A DNA stretch of 64,000 nt from Lentzea xinjiangensis (GTDB lineage Bacteria > Actinomycetota > Actinomycetes > Mycobacteriales > Pseudonocardiaceae), in NCBI RefSeq assembly GCF_900110955.1, contig NZ_FOFR01000009.1, positions 186,001-250,000 of the forward strand, in the 5' to 3' direction. The notes beneath the pieces are model-generated. The model was given only the letters and a program-made list of their open reading frames with translations. It made no database searches and was not told the DNA's origin. Made by a program: the position numbers and the translations under genes. Positions 1 through 9,582 of the stretch are shown here, in pieces. How positions within the stretch are numbered: position 1 is the stretch's first letter; every line of letters starts with the position of its first letter.

Positions 1-423
1 CGCCTCGCGCACCCTGCAGGCCGCGCTGACCCTGCGGGAGGCGCTCGCCTCGGCGCTGGGCGTGCCCGTCGACGGGCCGGTGGTGGACGCGGCGGAGCTG
101 GCGCCGCAGGTCTTCACGGAGCCGGACGCGGTCGGGGCGGCGCTGGAGGCGCTGGGCCGGGCCGAGGTGCTGGTGGTGGCCACGCCGACGTACAAGGCCG
201 CGTACACCGGGCTGCTCAAGGCCGTGCTGGACCAGGCGCCGGCGGGATGGTTGCGGGGCAAGGTGGTCGTGCCGCTGCAGGTCGCCGCGTCGGACCGGCA
301 CGCGCTCGCCGTCGAGGTGCACCTGCGGCCGGTGCTGACCGAGCTGGGCGCGCTGGTGCCGCAGGCGTTGTTCCTCAACGAGAGCTCACTGCCGGCACGC
401 GTCACGGACTTCGCACTCGACTC
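1..423 (+). pseudogene. NADPH-dependent FMN reductase fragment (SsuE/MsuE-like)
   Basis: The reading frame is open from the left window edge, so the 5' end is missing. The residues VVATPTYKAAYTGLLKAVLD followed by a VVPLQVAA strand and an EVHLRPVLTELGA helix match the flavodoxin-like fold of NADPH-dependent FMN reductases that feed FMNH2 to alkanesulfonate monooxygenases. Similarity stops near 390-423 (LFLNESSLPARV). After that the frame runs antisense through another gene's remains until a stop near 1633, so the native C terminus seems to be lost. A monooxygenase fragment lies 0.7 kb downstream, which suggests a decayed sulfonate or sulfur-scavenging cluster. The exact breakpoint cannot be fixed by eye. 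Confidence 0.6.
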
Positions 424-1100
424 GGGCGTGCGTGTTCGGCCGCGCGAACGCCGCGAACGCCTTCCCCGTCGTGTAGGGGCCGACGGCGAAGCGGAACGGG
501 TCCTCCTCGCCCCTCTCCTTGATCAGCCGGCCTTCCGCGGAGACGCGCACGAGCCCGGCGGCGTCCTCGGAGACGTCGCCGACGGCGCGCAACGACCGCA
601 GCACCGGGTCGGCCGTGCGGGAGAGGGAGTGGACCGGCAGGCGGGCGTCGATCAGACCGTTGGCGCGCACCACGTCGGGCGTCGTGGTGCTGCCCGCCAG
701 GAGCGCGCCGTCGACCGCCTCGACCCACATGTGGGCGCCGATGACCCGCACGATTCCCGCGCGGGACAACGCCAGCAGCTCCTCCAGCCGGTCCGGTGGC
801 GGACCGGAGGCGAGGTAGCTGAAGTAGCCGTGCCACCAGCCGTCGAACGGCATCAGCCCCGCGAGCTGGCCGTAGACCGACAGCAACGCGAGGAACGCCC
901 CCAGGTCGGCGCTGTGACGGGGGTCGGAGCGGCGGCGCAGGTCCGCCTCGACGTAGGACCGCAGGTACTCCTGGAACTCCTCGCCGGACGCGAAGGTCAG
1001 GCCGGCCAGCGGCCGGTCGAGGCGCTCGAAGTCGATGCGGTCGGCGGGATCGGGCACCGCGAGCGCCTCCAGCGACGTCTTCCCGTGCAGCAACCGCGTC
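424..1100 (-). pseudogene. FAD/NAD(P)-binding protein, internal fragment
   Basis: Read on the minus strand, the sequence gives a coherent protein segment (HGKTSLEAL, then YLRSYVEADLRRRSDP, GWWHGYFSYLASGPPP, AGSTTTPDVVRANGLIDARL, FAVGPYTTGKAFAAFARPNT). It resembles the C-terminal half of the actinobacterial FAD-NAD(P)-binding protein family. The N-terminal Rossmann half is absent, and the frame loses similarity both upstream (near 1100) and downstream (near 424), where it abuts fragments of two plus-strand genes. I read it as an internal remnant inserted or inverted between them. The family assignment comes from memory of the motifs; the truncation is visible in the sequence. Confidence 0.5.
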
Positions 1101-1102
1101 CG

Positions 1103-1697
1103 AACGTGTCGTTCGGCGGCTCCTCCCCCGCCGCCTACGCCGCGGGCGGGGCGGAAGCGGACATCTTCTGCCTGTGGGGCGAGCCGCTCGCCGAGACCGC
1201 GCAGCAGATCGAGTCGGTCAAGCAGGCGGCGAGGGACGCGGGCAGGACGGACGTGCCGAGGATCCAGGTCGCGTTCCGGCCGATCATCGCGCCCACCGAG
1301 GAACTGGCCTGGGAGGAGGCGCACCGGACGGTCGAGCGGATCGAGGCGCGCAAGGCCAACGCGCCGCTCAGTCTCAGGCACTCGCCGTCGAACCCGGAGA
1401 ACACCGGCTCGCAACGGCTCCTGGCGGTCGCCGAGCGCGGCGAGCGTTCGACCGCGCGCTGTGGACGCCGACGGCGAAGGCGACCGGTGGCGCAGGCAAC
1501 TCCAACGCGCTGGTCGGCACTGCGGAGACCGTCGCGCAGGCGTTGCTGGACTACTACGACCTCGGCGTGGACATCCTGTCGGCACGCGGGTACGACCTGC
1601 TCGGCGACGCCATCGACTTCGGCCGGTACGTGATCCCGCTGGTGCGCGAGGAGGTCGCGAAGAGGGACCGGGCCAAGGCCGCACGACCACGCTCGAA
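1103..1697 (+). pseudogene. LLM-class flavin-dependent monooxygenase (SsuD-like), truncated and frameshifted
   Basis: The C-terminal half of a bacterial-luciferase-like monooxygenase is recognisable. It opens with VSFGGSSPAAYAAGGAEADIFCLWGEPLAE, in which the GGSS and WGEPLAE motifs are typical of alkanesulfonate monooxygenases. The frame then shifts near 1440-1446 from GSQRLLAVAERGE into RFDRALWTPTAKATGGAGNS and GTAETVAQALLDYYDLGVD. The N-terminal half is missing. Frameshift and truncation together indicate a dead gene, unless the shift is a sequencing error. It belongs with the FMN reductase remnant at the left edge: SsuD- and SsuE-type proteins normally work as a flavin-transfer pair. Confidence 0.7.
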
Positions 1698-2150
1698 GTG
1701 CGCCGGGTCCGGCAGCCGGATCCGGCCGCGGCGCCGTTGGTGGCGGAACTGACGTACGAGTACACGTCCCGCTACGGACTCTCCGGTGCAGAGGAGATGC
1801 AACGGCCCGCGGACGTTTTCGAACCACCGCACGGACAATTCCTGCTGCTCGTCGAAGCCGGTGAGGCGGTGGCCGGTGGCGCGTTCATGCGCCATGACGC
1901 GGAAACCGCTGAGCTGAAACGAATCTGGACGCATTCCCGGCACCGCCGGCGCGGGTTGGCGCGGCGCGTGCTCGCCGAACTCGAAAAGGAGGCGAGAACG
2001 TTTGGGTACAGGCGAGTTCACCTGACGACCGGACCACGTCAACCCGAGGCCAGAGGGCTCTACCTGGCGACCGGGTACACGCCGTTGTTCGACGTGGGGA
2101 CAGACCCGGTGACAATTGGTCCGCTCGTCTTCAGCAAGGAGATTCATTAG
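1698..2150 (+). CDS. GNAT family N-acetyltransferase
   Basis: About 150 residues with the GNAT fold. The residues ELKRIWTHSRHRRRGLARRVLAELE form the acetyl-CoA pyrophosphate-binding motif A (R-x-x-G-x-A), followed by VHLTTGPRQPEARGLYLATGYTPL, the usual motif B region. The acceptor substrate cannot be predicted. The frame is open far upstream, and the expected start is unclear. GTG at 1698 gives a full-length domain. An ACG codon at 1683 stands where homologues might begin with ATG-ACC, so the original start may have been lost. The gene directly follows the monooxygenase remnant and could originally have been translated with it. Confidence 0.7.
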   Translation: MRRVRQPDPAAAPLVAELTYEYTSRYGLSGAEEMQRPADVFEPPHGQFLLLVEAGEAVAGGAFMRHDAETAELKRIWTHSRHRRRGLARRVLAELEKEARTFGYRRVHLTTGPRQPEARGLYLATGYTPLFDVGTDPVTIGPLVFSKEIH

Positions 2151-2323
2151 GACGAACGAGTGAATTCGTGGTGGATCCGCCGGTTCTCGAACGGGAATCC
2201 GGATTTCGTTGGACAGGCCGGAGCAGGTCAGTAAGCTGGACGCGGTTGCGCAGGCGCGCCGATTGGCGTCCGACGATCGATCAGCAGATCACACCGGTCC
2301 CCACGAATGGCCATCCGAGCTGA

Positions 2324-4357
2324 ATGAACACGGTCGACAACCGGGAGCAAGCCGTGCGCTGGGCGGCGGCGATCTCCGGCACGCACCTCGCGGGCTTCGC
2401 GCGGGGAAAGCTCGAGCTGCTGCTCGCCGGTTACGTGGAGCAGCTCCTCGGCGGCGGCGTGGACGCGGCCCGGCAGGTCGGCCGGTCGATGGTGCGGAAC
2501 GACTTCATCTCCCCGGCCACGCTGGAGCAGACGCTCGCCGTCCTCGGTGAGCACACACCGCCGGCCCAGCTCGGCGCGCTCGCCGCCGGGTACGCGGAGG
2601 GGCTCCGCGAGCGCACGCTGGACCGGCGGGAGGTCACCCGCACGGCCGCGATCACCGCGATGCGGCGGGCCGAGAGCGCGGTCAGGGCGAGCGAGGCCAA
2701 GTTCCGCGCGGTCTTCGAGAGCTCGGCGTTCGGGATCATCGTGAGCGGTCTCACCGGCGAGCTCGTCGACGTCAACGAGGCGTTGCTCGTGATGCTCGGC
2801 TACACCAGGGCGGACCTGCCCGCGCTGAGCGGCCGCGACCTGGTCCACCCCGACGACAGACCGGGCCTGCGCGAGCTCGCGAAGCGGCTGATCGCGTCCG
2901 GCTCCGGCGACGTCCGGGTAGAGAAGCGGATGATCCGCAGCGACGGCGAGACGATCCAGACGCACATGGCGATGTCGCTGGTGCGCGGGGAAGAGGGCTC
3001 GTCGCCGTACTTCGTCACGATGGTCGAGAACATGAACGAGATGCGCGCGTTGCAGACGCAGCTCGTCCGGCAGAGCCTCAACGACATGCAGACCGGCCTG
3101 CCCAACCGCGCGCAGTTCCTCGGCTGGCTCGAGGGCGCGGCCGGCTCCAAGGGCCCGGACGCGCTCGCGCTCGTGCAGGTCGACATCGACGGGTTCCGCG
3201 GCGTGAACGACGCGTTCGGGCACGACGCCGGCAACCGGGTGCTGATGCACGTCGCGACGCACCTGCGGGCGGTCTTCACCGAGGACGTCGGCAGGGTGGC
3301 GCGCATCGGCGAGGACGAGTTCGGCGTCCTGATCAAGGACCCGCGGGACGTGCGGAGCGTCGTCGCCCTGGTCGAGGACTTCACCGCACGGCTGGAGGAG
3401 CCGATCTGGATCGCCGGGAACGGCGTCGGGGTGACGACCAGCGCCGGCATCGTCGTGCGGGCGGCGCGCGGCGGCGACGCGGGCGAGGTGCTGCGCGCGG
3501 CGGACGTCACGGTCGGCTGGGCCAAGCGCGACGGCAAGGCGCAGTGGGCGTTGTACGACAAGGAACGCGACCAGCGCGACAGGGAGAGGTACGCGCTCGC
3601 CGCGTCCATCCCCGGCGCGCTGGAGGAGGGCCGGTTCCGCGTCGACTACCTGCCGGTGCGCTCGCTGGCCGACGGGGCGGTCACCGCCCTCGAAGCCAAG
3701 ATCGTCTGGGAGCACCCCGAGCGCGGGGTGCTGTGCCCCGGCGCCTTCCTCGACCAGTCCTCCGCCAACGGCATGGTCGTGCGGCTGGTGCGCTGGGCCC
3801 TGGAGGACGCGTGCCGCCAGGCGGGCGAGTGGTACGCGGCGCTGGGCCCCCGGATGCCGGCGCTCACGATCGACCTGCCGCCGCGCCTGTGCCAGGAGCC
3901 CGAGCTCGTCGCGGAGGTGGCGCGCGTGCTGGAACGCACCGGGCTGCCCGCGTCGTTGCTGCGCTTCGAGCTGCACGAGCACCTGCCGGCGTTGCTGACC
4001 GACGAGCAGCTCGAGGAGCTGACGATCCTCGCCGAGCGCGGTGTCGGCCTCGTGCTGGACCAGGTGAACGGCGGCAACGTCGGCGTCGACCGGTTGCGCC
4101 TGCTGCCGTTGAGCGGCGTGAAGTTCACCGGTGCCGTCGTGCACGGCCTGGACGCGGACGCCAACCCCGTCGACGAGAGCGCGTCGGTGGCGTTGCTGAC
4201 GTGGGCGTCGGCTCTGCGGGTGCCGCTGTACGCCGAGGACGTGCGCACCGAGGCCGAGGCCGCGCGGCTGGCCGAGCTGGGCGTGACGGGCGCGCAGGGA
4301 CCGCACTTCGGGCCACCACTGGCGGCCGCGGAGGTCTCCTCGCTGCTTCTCACCTGA
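2324..4357 (+). CDS. PAS-GGDEF-EAL domain signalling protein with degenerate catalytic motifs
   Basis: 677 residues. The order is an N-terminal helical region (1-115), a PAS sensor (about 120-245; FESSAFGIIVSGLTGELVDVNEA), a GGDEF domain (about 246-415) and an EAL domain (about 430-677). Such proteins normally make or degrade cyclic di-GMP. Here the GGDEF signature reads GEDEF (329-333). The EAL signature reads EAK (457-459), the DDFG loop is replaced by DQVNGGN, and the usual Lys-Ile-Asp loop reads VKFTG. The terminal QGPHFGPP motif survives. Diguanylate cyclase activity is doubtful and phosphodiesterase activity improbable, so the protein may be a c-di-GMP sensor or scaffold. It stands alone. 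The start is ATG after a 173-bp spacer. Confidence 0.85.
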   Translation: MNTVDNREQAVRWAAAISGTHLAGFARGKLELLLAGYVEQLLGGGVDAARQVGRSMVRNDFISPATLEQTLAVLGEHTPPAQLGALAAGYAEGLRERTLDRREVTRTAAITAMRRAESAVRASEAKFRAVFESSAFGIIVSGLTGELVDVNEALLVMLGYTRADLPALSGRDLVHPDDRPGLRELAKRLIASGSGDVRVEKRMIRSDGETIQTHMAMSLVRGEEGSSPYFVTMVENMNEMRALQTQLVRQSLNDMQTGLPNRAQFLGWLEGAAGSKGPDALALVQVDIDGFRGVNDAFGHDAGNRVLMHVATHLRAVFTEDVGRVARIGEDEFGVLIKDPRDVRSVVALVEDFTARLEEPIWIAGNGVGVTTSAGIVVRAARGGDAGEVLRAADVTVGWAKRDGKAQWALYDKERDQRDRERYALAASIPGALEEGRFRVDYLPVRSLADGAVTALEAKIVWEHPERGVLCPGAFLDQSSANGMVVRLVRWALEDACRQAGEWYAALGPRMPALTIDLPPRLCQEPELVAEVARVLERTGLPASLLRFELHEHLPALLTDEQLEELTILAERGVGLVLDQVNGGNVGVDRLRLLPLSGVKFTGAVVHGLDADANPVDESASVALLTWASALRVPLYAEDVRTEAEAARLAELGVTGAQGPHFGPPLAAAEVSSLLLT

Positions 4358-4423
4358 TTCTTATCAGGGTTTGCACGGCTTTCCGCACAGCTCGTTCACA
4401 TGATGGCGGTCCATCGTGGAGCC

Positions 4424-5257
<834 letters not shown>

Positions 5258-5342
5258 GGCAGCGGCTGAGCGCGCCACCCGGCCGTGGGCACGCAGCCGC
5301 CTCTTCGCCGGAGCACCGCGCCCACCAGGGCTGCTCACCACC

Positions 5343-5371
5343 GCGGAGCGGGTGCCGGCCACCCGCTCCGC
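5343..5371. terminator. Bidirectional hairpin terminator
   Basis: A perfect 12-bp inverted repeat (GCGGAGCGGGTG / CACCCGCTCCGC) closes a 5-nt loop, midway between two convergent genes. There is no U-tract, as is common for actinobacterial terminators. Confidence 0.65.
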
Positions 5372-5392
5372 CCGGTTCAGGACAGCCGGATC

Positions 5393-6625
5393 TCAGGACA
5401 GCCAGTCCGGCCGCAACGGCATGTGCGAGGCCGTCCCGTCCAGCCGCACCCCGAGGACCTGGTGGAGCTGGATGTCGTTGCGCTCGAACCCGAGCCGCGA
5501 CGCCGCCAGGTACAGCCGCCACACCCGTGCCCTGGCCTGCCCGACCTCCTCCACGGCCTCGTCCCAGTGCGCCTCCAGGTTCCGGCCCCACGCCGCCAGG
5601 GTCAGCGCGTAGTGCTCGCGGAGGTTCTCCTCGTGCCGCACCTCGAACCCGGCGTCGTGCACCTGCGACACGACGTGACCCGGCCCGACCAGCTCACCGT
5701 CCGGGAACACGTACCGGTCGATGAAGGGCCCGGACAGCGCCCGCTGCTTGTTGTCGGGCCGGGTGATGCAGTGGTTCAGCAGCCGGCCGCCCGGCTTCAG
5801 CTTGCGGTACAACGACGAGAAGTAGGCCGGCAGCTTGGCCTTGCCGATGTGCTCGGTCAGGCCGATCGACGACACCGCGTCGAAGCCGGACTCGTGCACG
5901 TCGCGGTAGTCGAGGTGGCGCACCTCGGCGAGGTCGGACAGGCCGGCCTCGACGATCGCCTTCTGCGCCCACTCCGCCTGGTTGCGCGACAGCGTCACGC
6001 CGATCGCGCGCACGCCGTACTCGCGCGCGGCGTGCATGACCATGCCGCCCCATCCGCAACCGACGTCGAGCAGCCGCATGCCGGGGCGCAGCCCCAGCTT
6101 GCGGGCCACCAGGTCGTGCTTCTCGAACTGCGCCTCCTCCAGAGTGGACTCGAGCGACGGGTACACCGCGCAGGTGTAGGCCATCGACGGGCCGAGGATC
6201 CACTCGTAGAACTGGTTCGAGACGTCGTAGTGGTGCGCGATGGCCTGCCGGTCGCGGGCCTTGGAGTGCCGCAACCCGCGCAGGCGGGTCTCCTGCGGCG
6301 GCGGGGACACCTTGTGCGACAGGCGGACCCGGCCGAGGAAGCGCAACAGCTCCACGCGCTGCGACCACGGCAGCTCCCGCAGCGAGAAGTCGGAGAGCTG
6401 GGCGAGACCCGCGTGGACGTCGCCGACGATCTCCAGGTGACCGGTCACGTAGGCGCGGGCGAGACCCAGCTCACCGGGCGCGGAAGCCAGGTAGGACAAG
6501 GCTTCCGGCGTCTTGACGTTGATCGAGACGGCAGCCGAGGACGGACCGGCGGTACTGCCGTCGTATGCCTCGAAGCGAACGTCGCTGCCACCCGTGATGC
6601 GCTGGAAAATGGAGGCCAACCGCAT
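5393..6625 (-). CDS. bfaB: Cyclopropane-fatty-acid-synthase-family methyltransferase, BfaB/TmsB type
   Basis: 410 residues with the CFA synthase architecture: an N-terminal domain (1-130) and a SAM-dependent methyltransferase domain with motif I VGCGWGG (188-194), plus HYDVSNQFYEWILGPSMAYTCA, the phospholipid-acyl-site region of the family. The start codon directly follows the TGA of the upstream FAD oxidoreductase with no gap, so the two are translationally coupled. This oxidoreductase/methyltransferase pair is known in mycobacteria (BfaA-BfaB) and Thermomonospora (TmsA-TmsB), where it converts phospholipid-bound oleate to 10-methylstearate (tuberculostearic acid). I infer the same product here; the chemistry is not shown by sequence alone. 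Confidence 0.85.
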   Translation of the reverse strand: MRLASIFQRITGGSDVRFEAYDGSTAGPSSAAVSINVKTPEALSYLASAPGELGLARAYVTGHLEIVGDVHAGLAQLSDFSLRELPWSQRVELLRFLGRVRLSHKVSPPPQETRLRGLRHSKARDRQAIAHHYDVSNQFYEWILGPSMAYTCAVYPSLESTLEEAQFEKHDLVARKLGLRPGMRLLDVGCGWGGMVMHAAREYGVRAIGVTLSRNQAEWAQKAIVEAGLSDLAEVRHLDYRDVHESGFDAVSSIGLTEHIGKAKLPAYFSSLYRKLKPGGRLLNHCITRPDNKQRALSGPFIDRYVFPDGELVGPGHVVSQVHDAGFEVRHEENLREHYALTLAAWGRNLEAHWDEAVEEVGQARARVWRLYLAASRLGFERNDIQLHQVLGVRLDGTASHMPLRPDWLS

Positions 6626-7933
6626 TCATCGTCCCCTGACACACTTGGCGTACAGATCAGGCAGGCGGTTCGTCCGGTCGTACCGGGACTTCACGGACCG
6701 GTAGTGCGAACCGTTGTAGTGCCGCCAGAACTCGTCCTCCTCGTAGTAGGAGTCCGAGTACAGCGACTTGTGGCCGCCCAGCCGCGCCACCTCGCGCTCG
6801 ATCAGCCGGTTGCGGTCACCCATCCGTTCTCCCGGCCGCACCGGGACCTCCGACCAGAACCCGACGTTCACGTACAGCACGTCCGGGTTCATCGGGTACA
6901 ACGGCCAGCCCGTGGTGTCGCGCAGGCGGACCGGGCACAGCCACACCGGCGAGATGCCGATCTCGCGGTCGAAGAAGTCGAGGAAGTCCGGCAGCGCGGA
7001 GACCGGGATCTCCACGTCCTGGATCACCGGCTCCACGTCGACCCTGGGCCGCAGCCGCCGGTGCTTCGCGACGAGCTTGCGGTACACGTCCGAGCGCAGG
7101 TACCGCTTGGGCCACAGCCGGCGCACCACGGGGTGCTGCGCCCCGAACGCCCGGGAGCACCAGAACCAGTCGGTGTCCCAGCGCCACAGGTAGTCGTGGA
7201 TCGTCAGGTGGTCCGTGCGCCGCTTCTGGATGGACCGGTAGTAGATCTCGTTGCCGGTGTAGTCGGACGTGTAGGGCGCGATGTCGGCGTAGTGGCCCAG
7301 CGTCAGGTACATCTCGCCGCGGGAGAACACGGTGCCGTCGACGAAGTCCGCCGAGCCGTCCTCGCACACCTCCTCGATGACGGCGGCGCACTCGGCGAAC
7401 GACCCGAACGGCACGTGCCGCAGCCGCACGAACGGGCGCACCGGTTCCAGCTCGACCTCCAGCCGCAACGCGTACCCCAGCGTCCCGTAGGAGTTGGGGA
7501 ACGCGCGGAACAGGTCGTCGTCCGGTTTGGCCACCACGACCTCGCCGTCGCCGGTGAGGATCTCCAGCTCCCGCACGGACTCGTGCGGCAGTCCGTTGCG
7601 GAAGGACGTCGACTCGATGCCCAGGCCCGCTACCGCACCACCGATCGTGATGGTCTTGAGCTGCGGCACCACCAACGGCATCAAGCCGTGGCGCAGTGTC
7701 GCGGCGACGAGGTTCTCGTACGTGGTCATGCCCTGCACCTGTGCGGTGCGTCCGGCCGGGTCCACCGACAGGACCTGGTCGAACCTGCCGACGTCGAGTC
7801 CGCCCGCCTGATCGGGGCGGAAGCGGAAGAGGTTCGACGTCTTCTTCGCGAGCCGCACTGGCGCACCTTCGCGCATCGCGGCGTACTGCGCGGTCAACGC
7901 AGCCACGGCCGTGCTGTGCCCTTGGTCCCTCAC
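6626..7933 (-). CDS. bfaA: FAD-binding oxidoreductase of 10-methyl fatty acid synthesis (BfaA/TmsA type)
   Basis: 435 residues from the GTG at 7933; GTG at 7957 and TTG at 8017 are in-frame alternatives, and the shorter form matches the roughly 440-residue family length. The N-terminal FAD_binding_4 fold is seen in VRLAKKTSNLFRFR, LVVPQLKTITIGGAVAGLGIES and NSYGTLGYALRL. In characterised pairs this enzyme reduces the 10-methylene intermediate made by the methyltransferase to a 10-methyl branch, using NADPH. The gene is first in the operon and divergent from an acyl-CoA dehydrogenase. Two dyads lie in the shared upstream region, one of them (7966-7993) inside the longest possible reading frame. 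Confidence 0.85.
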   Translation of the reverse strand: MRDQGHSTAVAALTAQYAAMREGAPVRLAKKTSNLFRFRPDQAGGLDVGRFDQVLSVDPAGRTAQVQGMTTYENLVAATLRHGLMPLVVPQLKTITIGGAVAGLGIESTSFRNGLPHESVRELEILTGDGEVVVAKPDDDLFRAFPNSYGTLGYALRLEVELEPVRPFVRLRHVPFGSFAECAAVIEEVCEDGSADFVDGTVFSRGEMYLTLGHYADIAPYTSDYTGNEIYYRSIQKRRTDHLTIHDYLWRWDTDWFWCSRAFGAQHPVVRRLWPKRYLRSDVYRKLVAKHRRLRPRVDVEPVIQDVEIPVSALPDFLDFFDREIGISPVWLCPVRLRDTTGWPLYPMNPDVLYVNVGFWSEVPVRPGERMGDRNRLIEREVARLGGHKSLYSDSYYEEDEFWRHYNGSHYRSVKSRYDRTNRLPDLYAKCVRGR

Positions 7934-7965
7934 GCCGACGACGTTATTCCTCGTCACGGCCGTTG

Positions 7966-7993
7966 GCACGTCCAAAAGCCCGAATGGACGTGC
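7966..7993. promoter_or_regulatory. Dyad GCACGTCCA-N10-TGGACGTGC upstream of bfaA
   Basis: Perfect 9-bp arms with a 10-nt spacer, 33 bp upstream of the chosen bfaA start. This is a candidate operator or leader hairpin for the 10-methyl fatty acid operon. No regulator gene lies next to it. Confidence 0.45.
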
Positions 7994-8018
7994 GATCTTT
8001 CGCCGCACCCTGCCCAAA

Positions 8019-8037
8019 GTTACTACTCAGTAGTAAC
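8019..8037. promoter_or_regulatory. 19-bp perfect palindrome in the bfaA/aidB divergent promoter
   Basis: GTTACTACTCAGTAGTAAC is perfectly symmetric about the central C and ends 9 bp before the ATG of the acyl-CoA dehydrogenase gene. The size and AT-rich arms suit a TetR-type regulator of fatty-acid genes. Its position over the likely transcription start suggests repression. Confidence 0.6.
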
Positions 8038-8046
8038 GTGCGGGGC

Positions 8047-9582
8047 ATGGCTACGCACGAGGTGACCAACCAGGTCCCGCCGCTGAGCGGTCACGACGTC
8101 GCGGACGACCCCGCCCTGCTGACCTGGGTCGACAACGCCGAACTGCACGAGCTGGGCAGGCTCGCGGGCAGCCACGAGTGGCAGGAGCGCGGCCGGCTCG
8201 CGAACGCGTACCCGCCGGTCCTGCACACGCACGACCGGTACGGGAACCGCATCGACGAGGTCGAGTTCCACCCTGCCTGGCACGAACTGATGAACGTGGC
8301 CGTTTCGCACGGATTGCACGCCTATGTCGACGGTGAGCACCTCGAGCGGGCCGCCAAGTTCTACGTGTGGTCCCAGGTGGAGGCGGGCCACGGGTGCCCG
8401 ATCTCCATGACCTGCGCGGCGGTGCCCGCGCTGCGCGTCTCGCCGGAGCTGGCCGCCACCCACGAACCCCTGCTCACCGCGCGGACCTACGACTTCGGGC
8501 TCCGGGCACCCCTGACGAAGTCCGGCCTGATCGCCGGCATGTCCATGACGGAGAAGCAGGGCGGGTCGGACGTCCGGACGAACACGACGGTCGCGCGGCC
8601 GGTGGCCGACGGGTACGTGCTCACCGGGCACAAGTGGTTCACCTCGGCGCCGATGTCGGACGTGTTCCTGACGCTCGCGCAGGCACCCGGCGGGCTGACG
8701 TGCTTCCTGGTGCCGCGGGTGCTGCCGGACGGCACGCGCAACCGGTTCTTCCTGCAGCGGCTGAAGGACAAGCTCGGCAACAGGTCCAACGCCTCCGCCG
8801 AGATCGAGTACGACGAGGCGTTCGCGCACCGGGTCGGTGACGAGGGCCGCGGCGTGCGGACGATCATCGAGATGGTCAACTCGACGCGCCTGGACTGCGT
8901 CCTCGGCACCGCGGCGGGCATGCGGCTCGGCCTCAGGCAGGCGGCGCACCACGCCGCGCACCGCACGGCGTTCGGCGCCCGCCTCGTCGACCAGCCCGCC
9001 ATGCGCAACGTGCTGGCGGACCTCGCGATCGAGTCGGAGGCGGCGACCACGACCGCGATGTGGCTCGCGCGGCACCGATCGCGGCTCGGGCTCGCGGTCA
9101 CCAAGTACTGGGTGTGCAAGCGCGGTCCGGCGCACGCGGCCGAGGCGCTGGAGTGCCTGGGCGGCAACGGCTACATCGAGGACAGCGGCATGCCCAGGCT
9201 CCTGCGCGAGTCGCCGCTGATGTCGATCTGGGAGGGCTCCGGCAACGTCGCCGCGCTCGACGTCCTGCGCGCGGTGCAGAGGGAACCCGAGTCGGTGCGC
9301 GAGTTCCTCGACACGGTCACCGGCGTCGACCGGCGCATCGACGACGCGGTGGCCGTCCTCGGCCCCGCGCTGTCCGATGTGGACGAGTCGCAGGCGCGCC
9401 GGGTCGTCGAGAGGATGGCGCTGGTCCTGCAGGGCGCCCTGCTGGTCAGGCACGGCCACCCCGCCGTCGCGGAGGCGTTCCTCCGCTCCCGGCTCGGCGG
9501 TGACTGGGGCGTCGCGTTCGGCACGCTCCCCCGGTCCACCGACTTCGCCACGATCATCGAGCGGGCCGTCCCGCAGCTCTAG
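8047..9582 (+). CDS. AidB-family acyl-CoA dehydrogenase
   Basis: 511 residues, longer than the roughly 380 of ordinary acyl-CoA dehydrogenases and typical of the AidB (isovaleryl-CoA-dehydrogenase-like) group. Motifs include SGLIAGMSMTEKQGGSDVR and GHKWFTSAPMSD in the FAD-binding middle domain, GLRQAAHHAAHRTAFG, and SPLMSIWEGSGN, whose Glu occupies the usual catalytic-base position. E. coli AidB is an alkylation-response flavoprotein, while many actinobacterial members are assigned to acyl-CoA oxidation; the substrate is not determined by sequence. A 19-bp palindrome sits just before the start. The 3' end overlaps that of the next, convergent gene by 4 bp. Confidence 0.8.
   Translation: MATHEVTNQVPPLSGHDVADDPALLTWVDNAELHELGRLAGSHEWQERGRLANAYPPVLHTHDRYGNRIDEVEFHPAWHELMNVAVSHGLHAYVDGEHLERAAKFYVWSQVEAGHGCPISMTCAAVPALRVSPELAATHEPLLTARTYDFGLRAPLTKSGLIAGMSMTEKQGGSDVRTNTTVARPVADGYVLTGHKWFTSAPMSDVFLTLAQAPGGLTCFLVPRVLPDGTRNRFFLQRLKDKLGNRSNASAEIEYDEAFAHRVGDEGRGVRTIIEMVNSTRLDCVLGTAAGMRLGLRQAAHHAAHRTAFGARLVDQPAMRNVLADLAIESEAATTTAMWLARHRSRLGLAVTKYWVCKRGPAHAAEALECLGGNGYIEDSGMPRLLRESPLMSIWEGSGNVAALDVLRAVQREPESVREFLDTVTGVDRRIDDAVAVLGPALSDVDESQARRVVERMALVLQGALLVRHGHPAVAEAFLRSRLGGDWGVAFGTLPRSTDFATIIERAVPQL

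Noticed and set aside
2228..4306. 692-residue open frame antisense to the PAS-GGDEF-EAL gene
   Set aside because: Composition is Arg/His/Ala-rich with no family motifs; it is a shadow of high-GC coding sequence on the other strand.
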